From Bacteroidia bacterium (GTDB lineage Bacteria > Bacteroidota > Bacteroidia > J057 > JAIXKT01), in NCBI GenBank assembly GCA_026932145.1, contig JAIXKT010000055.1, positions 1-57,583 of the forward strand: DNA of 57,583 nt, given 5' to 3'. Every line of letters starts with the position of its first letter. Positions within the stretch are counted from its first letter, which is position 1. The notes beneath the pieces were generated by a model. It saw nothing but the letters and a program-made list of their open reading frames with translations, had not been told where the DNA came from and did not search any database. A program made the position numbers and the translations under genes. Of the stretch, positions 8,186-15,529 are shown piece after piece.

Positions 8186-8821
8186 ATGTTATTGGGTCTA
8201 ATACATATATTAGCATTAAATATAGTGTTGTTATTTGCACCGGGTTTGTATGTTATTTCAATATATTCACGGCGCAGACTCAAACATGTTACCTTAGAAT
8301 GGTGGCCTTCCGGCTTAGTACTATTTTCCACCGCACTTTTGGTGCTAAATATTTTATTACTGATAACGACCGGATTGTTAGCTACATCCGTTATGGATAA
8401 TTTTCCAAGCATAATCGTTAATTCGCTTCCTGCTGAAAATATCAGGCTATTAGCATTAGATAGCTTTTTCTTACTTATATCTGGCGTTTTAGTATATATT
8501 TCCGTTCAAAATTTGTTTACTCAATACGTTACCCACGAGGGAATTGTGATTTCACAAATCAAATTAAGCCATAAATTAGTAACTTACAAGCTATTACGCT
8601 GGGAAGATATTTCTGATTATTACCTAAGGCGGGATTACCCTGTTACCTATTTCAATTTTTTAGTAAAAAACAGCCAGCAAAATGGTTACGACCGTATTCA
8701 GGTTCAAGTTCCGTTTAGCCATCTGCAACATTTTCAGGGTATCTTGGATATGAATTTGAATTTACAAGAAGAAATACGTGAACGAAAGCGTATGCAAAAC
8801 AGAAAAATTTCAAAAAATTAA
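8186..8821 (+). CDS. Membrane protein with C-terminal PH-like domain, function unknown
   Basis: I do not recognise a named family. From the ATG at 8186 the protein is about 211 residues. It has three or four hydrophobic helices in the first 120 residues (LLGLIHILALNIVLLFAPGLY, LVLFSTALLVLNILLLITTG and LLALDSFFLLISGVLVYIS). The C-terminal half is soluble and beta-rich (HEGIVISQIKLSHKLVTYKLLRWEDISDYYLRR), reading like a bacterial PH or YcxB-type domain anchored in the membrane. A TTG start at 8111 is also open and adds 25 residues, but the TAnnTTTG element at 8157 argues for the shorter form. The next gene begins one base after its stop, so the two are probably co-transcribed. Confidence 0.55.
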   Translation: MLLGLIHILALNIVLLFAPGLYVISIYSRRRLKHVTLEWWPSGLVLFSTALLVLNILLLITTGLLATSVMDNFPSIIVNSLPAENIRLLALDSFFLLISGVLVYISVQNLFTQYVTHEGIVISQIKLSHKLVTYKLLRWEDISDYYLRRDYPVTYFNFLVKNSQQNGYDRIQVQVPFSHLQHFQGILDMNLNLQEEIRERKRMQNRKISKN

Positions 8822-8822
8822 T

Positions 8823-9674
8823 ATGAAAATTCAAACCGTTGGTGTTGCGGGAGCTGGAATTATGGGGCAAGGTATCACAACAACCATTTTGTTATCAGGA
8901 TATAACGTTATTTTGTATGATATTAATAACGAAACATTGGAGTCTGGGAAACAGTTAATTACCGGATACATCAACAAAAGTCAGCAGTTGGGAAAGATTT
9001 CGGCAGAATTAGCCCAGAACGCCTTGTCTAATTTGATAACTACCACCACACTCACAGAACTTGTGGGAGAGTTAATCATAGAAGCTGCACCGGAATCATT
9101 AGCCATAAAACAAGAAATTTTCAAAACCGTAGAATCCGTTAATAGCACCGAAACAATATTTGCGACAAACACTTCTTCGTTATCTGTTTCTCAGATAGGC
9201 AGTTGCCTTATCAACCAAAAGCGTTTTTTAGGGTTACACTTTTTCAACCCGGCACCTTTGATGAAGTTAGTGGAAATAGTTCGCAGCTTAGCCACTACAC
9301 CAGAAACGGTTCAAATAGTGCGCAATTTTACCGAATCTTTACAAAAACAAACAGTGATAGCAGCAGATACCCCCGGCTTTATTGTAAACCGAATAGCCCG
9401 CTTTTATTACTTAGAAAGCCTGCGTATTCTAGAAGAACAAGTTGCTAATGTGGAAACTATTGACAAACTATTTGAAGGAACTAACTTTCGGATGGGGCCT
9501 TTTCGGCTGATGGACTTGATTGGCATTGATACGAACCATGAAGTTACAAAGTCAATCTACCGCGGTTTTTTTGATGAACCTCGTTTTAGACCCAGCAGGA
9601 TTCAGCAAACATTGGTGAACGCCGGAAAGTTTGGGAAAAAAACACGCTCAGGATTCTACGAATATCCCGACTAA
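8823..9674 (+). CDS. 3-hydroxyacyl-CoA dehydrogenase (3-hydroxybutyryl-CoA type)
   Basis: The 283-residue enzyme opens with an NAD-binding Rossmann motif (VGVAGAGIMGQGIT). It has FATNTSSLSVSQIG, the catalytic region LGLHFFNPAPLMKLVEIV with the conserved His and Asn-Pro, DTPGFIVNRIARFYYLES, and a C-terminal helical domain with GPFRLMDLIGIDTNHEV and FGKKTRSGFYEYP. These are the hallmarks of the HbdA/PaaH group, which oxidises the 3-hydroxyl of an acyl-CoA with NAD+. The start at 8823 is preferred over an upstream in-frame start inside the previous gene, because it follows that gene's stop and begins the domain directly. The hemJ gene begins at the base after its stop. Whether the role is fatty acid, butyrate or phenylacetate metabolism cannot be decided; a crotonase-fold gene lies 3 kb downstream. 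Confidence 0.88.
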   Translation: MKIQTVGVAGAGIMGQGITTTILLSGYNVILYDINNETLESGKQLITGYINKSQQLGKISAELAQNALSNLITTTTLTELVGELIIEAAPESLAIKQEIFKTVESVNSTETIFATNTSSLSVSQIGSCLINQKRFLGLHFFNPAPLMKLVEIVRSLATTPETVQIVRNFTESLQKQTVIAADTPGFIVNRIARFYYLESLRILEEQVANVETIDKLFEGTNFRMGPFRLMDLIGIDTNHEVTKSIYRGFFDEPRFRPSRIQQTLVNAGKFGKKTRSGFYEYPD

Positions 9675-10193
9675 ATGCTTTACATCAAAGCACTACACGT
9701 GATTTTTGTCGTAACTTGGTTTAGTGGCTTATTTTATGTAGTACGCCTATTCATCTACAACCGAGAAGCACAAGATAAGCCCCCAAAAGAAGCATTAATC
9801 TTACGAAATCAGTACCAAATTATGATTAACCGCTTATGGTTGGGCATCACTTGGCCTTCAGCGATACTAACATTCATTTTAGGAAGTACCTTATTATCAA
9901 CCTATGAGAATATTCCTACTTGGCTTTGGTTGAAAATATGCCTGATAGTTGGGTTATTTACCTATCATGGAACTCTTCATTATATCTATAAACAACAAAA
10001 AGAAGGTCATTTTTCTTTAACCTCAAAACAACTTAGAATCTGGAATGAAGTAGCCACTGTTTTCTTAGTCGGAATCGTAATGTTGGTAATCGTTCGGGAT
10101 TCAATAAGCCTACTTTGGGGCTTATTGGGGATTTTTTTATTCGCTATGGTATTATTAACAAGCATTCAGGTCTATCAACGCCTCCGAAAGTAA
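9675..10193 (+). CDS. hemJ: Protoporphyrinogen IX oxidase HemJ-like membrane protein
   Basis: This 172-residue integral membrane protein has four or five hydrophobic segments. It carries the HemJ pattern: MLYIKALHVIFVVTWFSGLFYVVRLFIY with the conserved His8 and Arg, GITWPSAILTFILG, WLWLKICLIVGLFTYHG with a conserved Lys and His, and RIWNEVATVFLVGIVMLVIVR with the N-E-V-x-T signature. HemJ converts protoporphyrinogen IX to protoporphyrin IX in haem synthesis in bacteria that lack HemG and HemY. The ATG follows directly on the stop of the acyl-CoA dehydrogenase gene, implying an operon. Some databases label this family CopD-like, but the N-terminal His and NEV motif favour HemJ. Confidence 0.85.
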   Translation: MLYIKALHVIFVVTWFSGLFYVVRLFIYNREAQDKPPKEALILRNQYQIMINRLWLGITWPSAILTFILGSTLLSTYENIPTWLWLKICLIVGLFTYHGTLHYIYKQQKEGHFSLTSKQLRIWNEVATVFLVGIVMLVIVRDSISLLWGLLGIFLFAMVLLTSIQVYQRLRK

Positions 10194-10292
10194 GATACTA
10201 TTTCCGAAATTAGATAATAGAAATTCTAAACTTATTGGTTCATAATGTCTTTTGTGCTGCACAAAATAAATGATGGACTCATTAAGAAATCT

Positions 10293-10317
10293 GGTTGTGG
10301 TTCAGAAAGTATGATGA
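10293..10317 (+). repeat. Dispersed repeat TTGTGGTTCAGAAAGTATGA, copy 1
   Basis: This 25-base stretch shares TGTGGTTCAGAAAGTAT with copies at 21285-21309 (same strand). Its reverse complement matches parts of 22718-22733, 24702-24725 and the hairpin at 28520-28565. All copies lie between genes. Confidence 0.7.
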
Positions 10318-10451
10318 GATATTTAGCTAACTTTACAATTAACGAAACCCATAATGCCCTGATAGCAATAATAACTCATCAGCAAAATTACGGCTTTCCT
10401 ACATTCTATACCAAAACCTGAACATTGGTTTAAGCCGGTTTGGCACCTGTT

Positions 10452-10556
10452 AAATTTGTAACTTTGCAGTCCATAACGTTGTAGTATTTTGGTTGCCAAC
10501 GCAATAATATGAATTTTGGGCTGTAAGCCTATTGAATATTAGTTTGAACCAGTTTA
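10452..10556 (+). repeat. Palindromic dispersed repeat, copy A
   Basis: About 105 bases align without gaps to 22763-22866 at an estimated identity above 80 percent by eye. The core is an imperfect palindrome with arms CAGTCCATAACGTTGTAGTA and AATATGAATTTTGGGCTG around TTTTGGTTGCCAACGCAA. Both copies lie directly upstream of a plus-strand gene for an exported protein. Overlapping TAAATTTG and TAACTTTG boxes occur at its left end (10451-10466). Confidence 0.7.
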
Positions 10557-10600
10557 TTCTAAAACAGTAATTTTGCTATTTGAAACAGCATACGAGTTGC

Positions 10601-10608
10601 TAACTTTG
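10601..10608 (+). promoter_or_regulatory. -7 promoter element (TAACTTTG)
   Basis: TAACTTTG matches TAnnTTTG and lies 18 bases upstream of the ATG at 10627. It is likely the promoter of the thioredoxin-fold, sigma-54 regulator and crotonase-fold gene group. Confidence 0.55.
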
Positions 10609-10626
10609 CCATAACTAACTCAACAG

Positions 10627-11241
10627 ATGTACAAGATCTTTTTAATATTGTGTTTATTCCCTATCTTAAACCTAAATGCTCAGCTTGGGCCGGGAAATAC
10701 AGCTATACCTTTTTCACTTAAAAACGTTGATGGAAAAACAATTTCTTTGTATTCCTTAGAAGATATGAACGGAGCTATTCTTGTTTTTACCTGTAATAGT
10801 TGCTCATACTCAAAATCTTACGAAGAAAGAATCAACCAACTGCATAAAAAATATGCCCCCAAAGGCTTTCCTGTAATCGCCATTAACCCAAATGACCCAA
10901 AGATTGATACCAAAGATTCTTATGAAAATATGGTTAAATATTTTAATGAAAAAAAGTATTCTTTTTACTATCTGCAAGATATTACCCAAGAGATAGCTAA
11001 GGCTTATGATGTGCAAGAATTGCCCTACGTTTTTCTTTTACAAAAATATACCGGCGGAAATTGGGGGGTAGAATATACCGGAGCTATTGATGATAGCCTA
11101 CAAAATAACCAGAAAATAAAAAACCGCTATGTAGAAACAGCTATCCAGCAAATTCAAGATAGCGTTGAGGTAAATCCGACTTCCACAAAAACTATCGGCT
11201 GCGGTATCAAATGGAGAGGCAGTAACAACACAAACAAATAG
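10627..11241 (+). CDS. Exported thioredoxin-fold (AhpC/TSA/TlpA-like) protein
   Basis: The 204-residue protein has a signal peptide (MYKIFLILCLFPILNLNAQ) and an AhpC/TSA-type thioredoxin fold. GNTAIPFSLKNVDGKTISLY is followed by LVFTCNSCSYSKSYEERI with a CxxC pair, then GFPVIAINPND, and the cis-proline region QELPYVFLL. The FTCNxCxxxxxYEERI form is typical of a periplasmic thioredoxin-like group. It would reduce or oxidise disulfides, or act as a peroxidase, in the periplasm. The next gene begins 27 bases downstream, so co-transcription with a sigma-54-type regulator is plausible. Its partner protein is not evident. Confidence 0.8.
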   Translation: MYKIFLILCLFPILNLNAQLGPGNTAIPFSLKNVDGKTISLYSLEDMNGAILVFTCNSCSYSKSYEERINQLHKKYAPKGFPVIAINPNDPKIDTKDSYENMVKYFNEKKYSFYYLQDITQEIAKAYDVQELPYVFLLQKYTGGNWGVEYTGAIDDSLQNNQKIKNRYVETAIQQIQDSVEVNPTSTKTIGCGIKWRGSNNTNK

Positions 11242-11268
11242 AATCCCGAAAAAGCCAATTATCAAAAT

Positions 11269-12465
11269 ATGAAATTAGAGCAAGTTAAGCAGCGGTTTTC
11301 TATTATAGGAGAAAACGACCGGCTGCTGGCTGCAATAGAGATGGCGATGCAAGTAGCTCCCACCGAAGTGGCCGTGTTAGTCGTAGGCGAAAACGGAACA
11401 GGAAAAGATGTCTTCTCAAAAATAATCCACCAATTAGGGAAACGCCGATTAAAGCCCTTTATCGCCATAAATTGCGGAGCTATACCGGAAGGAACTATTG
11501 ATTCTGAGCTATTTGGGCACGAAAAAGGATCGTTTACCTCGGCTTATGAATCCCGAAAAGGATATTTTGAAGAAGCTAACGGCGGAGTTATTTTTTTAGA
11601 TGAAATAGCCGAAATGCCAATGGCAACTCAATCCAGGCTGTTACGGCTATTAGAAAATGGAGAGTTCCTACGTGTAGGAAGCTCAAAAGTCCAAAAAACA
11701 GACGTTCGAGTAGTAGCCGCCACCAATAAAAACTTAGTAGAAGCCATACGCTTAGGGAAGTTCCGTGAAGACTTATATTTTCGGCTAAATGCCGTTACCA
11801 TTCAGGTGCCGTCTTTACGCGAACGAGGTAAAGATATAGAACTCCTCTTCCGGTACTTCGCCCATGAATTTAGCTCCAAATATGGGCGAGAACCCGTTCA
11901 TCTGACTCCAGAAAGCATCCCAAGCCTACTTCAATACCGTTGGCCAGGGAATATCCGAGAACTGAGAAACTTTGTAGAAAAACTGACCGTCATTTTGCCT
12001 AACCCAGAAGTAGATACCTTTACTTTAAAGCAACATTTACCGTCCAGTAACGTATTTTTACCGGTTTCTTTAAGTACCCCTCCCGCACAAGACCAATTTA
12101 CGCACTTCGCAGATTCCAATGCAATATTGATACGGATGCTTTTTGAAATCAAACAAGAAATTTCCGAATTACGAAAAATGATTTCTTCGCAGATAAGATC
12201 TAACCAAAACTATGAAGATGATTATCCTGTTTCTACGATTCATTCCGATCCGTATTTATTCAATGCAGAATCCTTAGGCAGTACTCAACCCATTCCGGAA
12301 AGCCGCCAGTTAGATGAATCATTATCAATTGAAAAAAAAGAGAAAGACTTAATCGTTCGGGCACTAAGTAAGTTTAAAAATAACCGAAAACGGGCTGCTG
12401 CCGAGTTAGGTATTTCCGAAAGAACACTTTATCGCAAATTAAAATCCTATGGCTTAGAGGACTAA
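11269..12465 (+). CDS. Sigma-54-type AAA+ regulator with Fis-like HTH, variant GAFTGA loop
   Basis: The 398-residue protein is an AAA+ domain of the NtrC type without an N-terminal receiver. Walker A is GENGTGKD (residues 40-47) and Walker B is GGVIFLDE (105-112). The sigma-54 contact loop reads GSFTSA (87-92) instead of GAFTGA. Sensor motifs (VRVVAATN, FREDLYFRLNAVTIQVPSLRERG) and YRWPGNIREL follow. After a variable linker, the C terminus is a Fis-type helix-turn-helix (NRKRAAAELGISERTLYRKLKSYGL). Such proteins hydrolyse ATP to open sigma-54 promoters. The second glycine of the loop is replaced by serine, which may weaken or alter sigma-54 contact. It sits between the thioredoxin-fold gene (27 bases) and the crotonase-fold gene (11 bases). 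Confidence 0.88.
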   Translation: MKLEQVKQRFSIIGENDRLLAAIEMAMQVAPTEVAVLVVGENGTGKDVFSKIIHQLGKRRLKPFIAINCGAIPEGTIDSELFGHEKGSFTSAYESRKGYFEEANGGVIFLDEIAEMPMATQSRLLRLLENGEFLRVGSSKVQKTDVRVVAATNKNLVEAIRLGKFREDLYFRLNAVTIQVPSLRERGKDIELLFRYFAHEFSSKYGREPVHLTPESIPSLLQYRWPGNIRELRNFVEKLTVILPNPEVDTFTLKQHLPSSNVFLPVSLSTPPAQDQFTHFADSNAILIRMLFEIKQEISELRKMISSQIRSNQNYEDDYPVSTIHSDPYLFNAESLGSTQPIPESRQLDESLSIEKKEKDLIVRALSKFKNNRKRAAAELGISERTLYRKLKSYGLED

Positions 12466-12476
12466 GCAACTTTGAT

Positions 12477-13259
12477 ATGAGCAATTTTCGTACTATTTTG
12501 TATTCTGTGCAGCAGCATTGCTGCACTATCACACTAAATCGCCCAGAAAAAGGAAATGCGCTGCATTTTGTAATGATTCGGGAGTTAAAGGAAGCCTTAC
12601 AACTTGCGGAAGCAGATACAACCATTCGAGTAGTGGTCGTCAATGCTGCCGGAAATACATTTTGTGCCGGCCAAGACATGGAATACCTAAGCAAATTGCA
12701 AGGATATGGCTTTGATGAAAACCTTCAAGACTCAGTTTATTTACTGGAATTATTTACCAAGTTGTATAAATACAACAAATTGGTGATTTCGGTGGTGCAG
12801 GGTGCTGCAATTGGCTCTGGAGCTACCTTAGCATCGTTAGCAGATTACACTATTGCTACCCCGAATGCTTATTTTCAATTTTCTTCCGTGAAATATGGTT
12901 ACGTTCCGGCCTTAGATATGATTTTTTTACCGATAAAAATTGGCGAAGCCAAAAGCCGTGAATTACTCCTGATTGCAGACCCAATACCGGCAGAAGAAGC
13001 CCAAAAAATCGGCCTAATCAGCAAAGTAACCGAGCCGGAAAACCTAAACACAGTTGTACAAAACTTAGTAACCAAAATAAGCACAGAAAATTCTATGGGA
13101 GCTATTGAATTTACTAAGAGAATGTTAGCAGATTTACATGGTATGACTTTTTCAGAAGCCTCTGTTTTTGCAGCCAAAATAAATGCGCACACACGAACAA
13201 CAGCGGAAGCCAAACAAGGTATGAATGACTTCCTAAACAAACGAAAACCTTCTTGGTAA
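12477..13259 (+). CDS. Enoyl-CoA hydratase/isomerase family protein lacking both usual catalytic glutamates
   Basis: The 260-residue protein has the crotonase fold: ITLNRPEKGNALH, FCAGQDMEYL (oxyanion hole), VVQGAAIGSGATLASLADYTIAT, YVPALDMIFLPIKIGEAKSRELLL and AEEAQKIGLISKV. Aligned by eye to rat enoyl-CoA hydratase, the position of Glu144 is T117 and that of Glu164 is S137. Neither acid/base residue of a hydratase is present. The oxyanion-hole glycines are kept, so CoA thioester binding is likely. It may act in another crotonase reaction (hydrolase, isomerase or lyase) or be non-catalytic. Its closest visible style is the methylglutaconyl-CoA hydratase-like group. It begins 11 bases after the sigma-54-type regulator and is probably co-transcribed with it. 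Confidence 0.8.
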   Translation: MSNFRTILYSVQQHCCTITLNRPEKGNALHFVMIRELKEALQLAEADTTIRVVVVNAAGNTFCAGQDMEYLSKLQGYGFDENLQDSVYLLELFTKLYKYNKLVISVVQGAAIGSGATLASLADYTIATPNAYFQFSSVKYGYVPALDMIFLPIKIGEAKSRELLLIADPIPAEEAQKIGLISKVTEPENLNTVVQNLVTKISTENSMGAIEFTKRMLADLHGMTFSEASVFAAKINAHTRTTAEAKQGMNDFLNKRKPSW

Positions 13260-13357
13260 TTCTCGCTAAGTAAATCCAAAGGAAAACAACCTAATTTATG
13301 GATAGTAAGCTATTTGATTTTTTGCAATAGCATCGGGTACTATTTAATTCCTACAAA

Positions 13358-13954
13358 ATGACTTCATCATTGCATCCAACTGCCGCTATTATTTTGGCCG
13401 GCGGAAAATCTGAACGAATGCAAAAACCCAAACCCTTTTTGCCATTTGATGCAAAAACAACCTTTTTAGAACATCTTATTGAACTTTATAAGGAATTACC
13501 TGTAACTCAAATAGTAGTAGTTTTAAATAAATCCTACCATAACCTTATCCCAGACAATTTTCTTTTTGAAGATATAACCTTCATCTTTAATGAGGATCCG
13601 GATTTAGGGCGCTTGCACTCAGTCAAATTGGGAATCCAGACAATCGTTTCTGCACAAGCAACTTTCATTCAAAATATTGATAATCCGTTAGTTGCCAAAG
13701 AAAGCCTTAATTTGCTAATGCAGCATTTACCTCAAGAGGGTTATCTTATTCCGGTTTGTGATAACCTTCATGGGCATCCGATTCTTATTTCTCAAGAATT
13801 ATTTCCCAAGATTTTACTATCACCAAATTCAAAAACACTTCGAGATGTTTTGTTTACCGAAAAAAAATACTTCGTAAATGTGCCGGATAAAGGAATCCTG
13901 ATAAACATCAACACTCCGGAAGATTATCAAAAATACTTTCAGATAAGTTATTAG
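13358..13954 (+). CDS. MobA-like nucleotidyltransferase
   Basis: The 198-residue protein begins with the nucleotide-binding signature AAIILAGGKSERMQKPKPFLPF (residues 9-30). It has DNPLV near 109, where a metal-binding Asp is expected, GHPILI and the ending ILININTPEDYQKYF, which are typical of the MobA/MocA family. These enzymes transfer CMP or GMP to molybdopterin, or NMP to sugar phosphates. No molybdenum cofactor genes are adjacent, so the substrate is open. The gene stands alone, 98 bases after the crotonase-fold gene and convergent with the GMC oxidoreductase gene. Confidence 0.75.
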   Translation: MTSSLHPTAAIILAGGKSERMQKPKPFLPFDAKTTFLEHLIELYKELPVTQIVVVLNKSYHNLIPDNFLFEDITFIFNEDPDLGRLHSVKLGIQTIVSAQATFIQNIDNPLVAKESLNLLMQHLPQEGYLIPVCDNLHGHPILISQELFPKILLSPNSKTLRDVLFTEKKYFVNVPDKGILININTPEDYQKYFQISY

Positions 13955-14035
13955 GTTGTGTTTCTGAAGCTATCATTTTAAAGTTACTTCTTCTTGCTAT
14001 TTTTTTTGCCTGCTTTTTGAGGTCAGGCTATTAAG

Positions 14036-15421
14036 TTACGTTGTTTTTTCCAAAATTTCTCCACAGCGTTGGGAGAGTGCCATAATTGTCAGAGAAGGGT
14101 TGATTCCGGGAGCTTGAGGGAAAATACTTGCATCTGCTATTGAAATATTAGGAAAGTCAAATAGCTGAAAATCAGGATTTACTACTGCCGTTCTAACATC
14201 CGTTCCGATGGCACAACCTCCCATGAGGTGTAAACCAAAATAAAATGGTGAACGCACAATCTCTACGGCTCCAGCTTGATGAAAAATCTTGTCAATTACT
14301 TGAAGTCCGGCATTAATCCGATTTTGGTCTTGTTGTGTAAGTGGTTTGTTGATAGATAGTTTTCCTTTTTTATCAACGTCAATAGTTCCGGCTGGTTCAT
14401 CCCGAACAGCAACTTCTATGCAGGCGAGATGCCGATATTTTTTCATCAAGTCTTGGTGAGTTTTACCATAAACACTAAAAAGCATCCCAATAGATATTGG
14501 CGGTGCAAATACATTTTCTAACTTGAAGCCTTGTTTTCTGAAATTAGGGTCAGCGGAACAGACGCTTTGAAAAGAGCCTTTATGAGCATCTACGGGGTCT
14601 TTGAAGATTCCAAATGACATATATTGTGGATGCTGACAAAAGTTTTTTCCCAATGCCGGTAATTTTTGTTTAAATCCTGATTTTAGGAGCATTTGGGTAG
14701 TGCCGAAACTCCCGCCGGCTAAGACAACTCGTCTGGTATTCAGCTCAGATTGTCCCTGTGGGGTGGTAACGTACAAGCGAACTTTATCCGGGAAATGTTC
14801 TATTTTCTGTACTTCTGTTTCTGGTTGGATAGTTAGGCCGGTTGCTTCTGCCTTTTGGATGGCCGCAACTAATGTGCTTTGCTTAGAATCTCTGTGGCAG
14901 CCGCCTAAGCATCCGATACAGTCGTTACCGTTTTCAAACTGGCAGTCGTCCATCCCGCGTCTTAGGTATTTCCATTCGTAGCCCAATTCTGTGCAAGCAC
15001 GGGAAAAAATCTGCGCGTTTCTATTTCTATCTGATTCTTTAAAGGTATAGAGGTCTAAAAGGCTTTCTACGCGGTCATAGTAGGGGAGCATTTCGGGAAT
15101 AGAAAAGTAAGGAACGCCGGTTTGATTTTTCCAGTCATGCCAAGCGATTTCATCGAAACGGTCTAATAAACATTGATTTACGATGGTAGTTCCGCCTACG
15201 ACTCGTGCGCGTAAGAAAGCAGTAGTAGCGTGCTTGTCAAATTCTAAGCCTCCACCCCAAAATAACTGGGCTGAATACGCCGCCTCTGTGCGCGGAAAAG
15301 TATCTTTGCGATAAAACTTACCTGCCTCCAAGAGCAATACTTTGGATCCGCTTTGATGCAAATGATGAGCAATTACCCCGCCGCTTGCCCCAGAACCTAC
15401 AACAATAAAATCGTATATCAT
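14036..15421 (-). CDS. GMC family FAD-dependent oxidoreductase with Cys cluster
   Basis: The 461-residue flavoprotein has the FAD-binding motif FIVVGSGASGGVIAHHL and LLLEAG at its N terminus, and RARVVGGTTIVNQCL (the GMC signature). Near the C terminus are HLMGGCAIGTD with the likely catalytic His, and SIADASIFPQAPGINPSLTIMAL. GMC enzymes oxidise alcohols or sugars. Four cysteines lie at residues 160, 168, 171 and 175 in DDC...NDCIGCLGGC, a pattern seen in some long-chain alcohol and sterol GMC oxidases that may bind a metal or iron-sulfur centre. There is no signal peptide, so it should be cytoplasmic. The substrate is unknown. Its start is an ATG and no close operon partner lies upstream. 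Confidence 0.85.
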   Translation of the reverse strand: MIYDFIVVGSGASGGVIAHHLHQSGSKVLLLEAGKFYRKDTFPRTEAAYSAQLFWGGGLEFDKHATTAFLRARVVGGTTIVNQCLLDRFDEIAWHDWKNQTGVPYFSIPEMLPYYDRVESLLDLYTFKESDRNRNAQIFSRACTELGYEWKYLRRGMDDCQFENGNDCIGCLGGCHRDSKQSTLVAAIQKAEATGLTIQPETEVQKIEHFPDKVRLYVTTPQGQSELNTRRVVLAGGSFGTTQMLLKSGFKQKLPALGKNFCQHPQYMSFGIFKDPVDAHKGSFQSVCSADPNFRKQGFKLENVFAPPISIGMLFSVYGKTHQDLMKKYRHLACIEVAVRDEPAGTIDVDKKGKLSINKPLTQQDQNRINAGLQVIDKIFHQAGAVEIVRSPFYFGLHLMGGCAIGTDVRTAVVNPDFQLFDFPNISIADASIFPQAPGINPSLTIMALSQRCGEILEKTT

Positions 15422-15529
15422 AGCCTACTTTTGACCTCCAAATTAACAACAAAAAATAATTGTGTGGTTTAAATATTAACTTTGTTCAATCTATTTTTGG
15501 CAAAAGCGAAGATTTATTACTGTTCAATT

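Larger units (their letters stand above)
10194..10626. other. 433-base repeat-bearing intergenic region
   Basis: No gene is visible. The region carries a copy of the TTGTGGTTCAGAAAG repeat (10293-10317) and a 105-base palindromic repeat (10452-10556) that recurs at 22763-22866. A promoter-like TAACTTTG lies at 10601-10608, 19 bases before the next gene. A sequence near 10364-10391 (GCAATAATAACTCATCA) is a diverged relative of the 38-base repeat found at 22684 and 24668. The spacer therefore looks like layered fragments of repeat elements. Confidence 0.6.

Noticed and set aside
13989-14028. Terminator hairpin GCCTG/CAGGC after the MobA-like gene
   Set aside because: The stem is only five bases and the T-run precedes it on the plus strand instead of following it.
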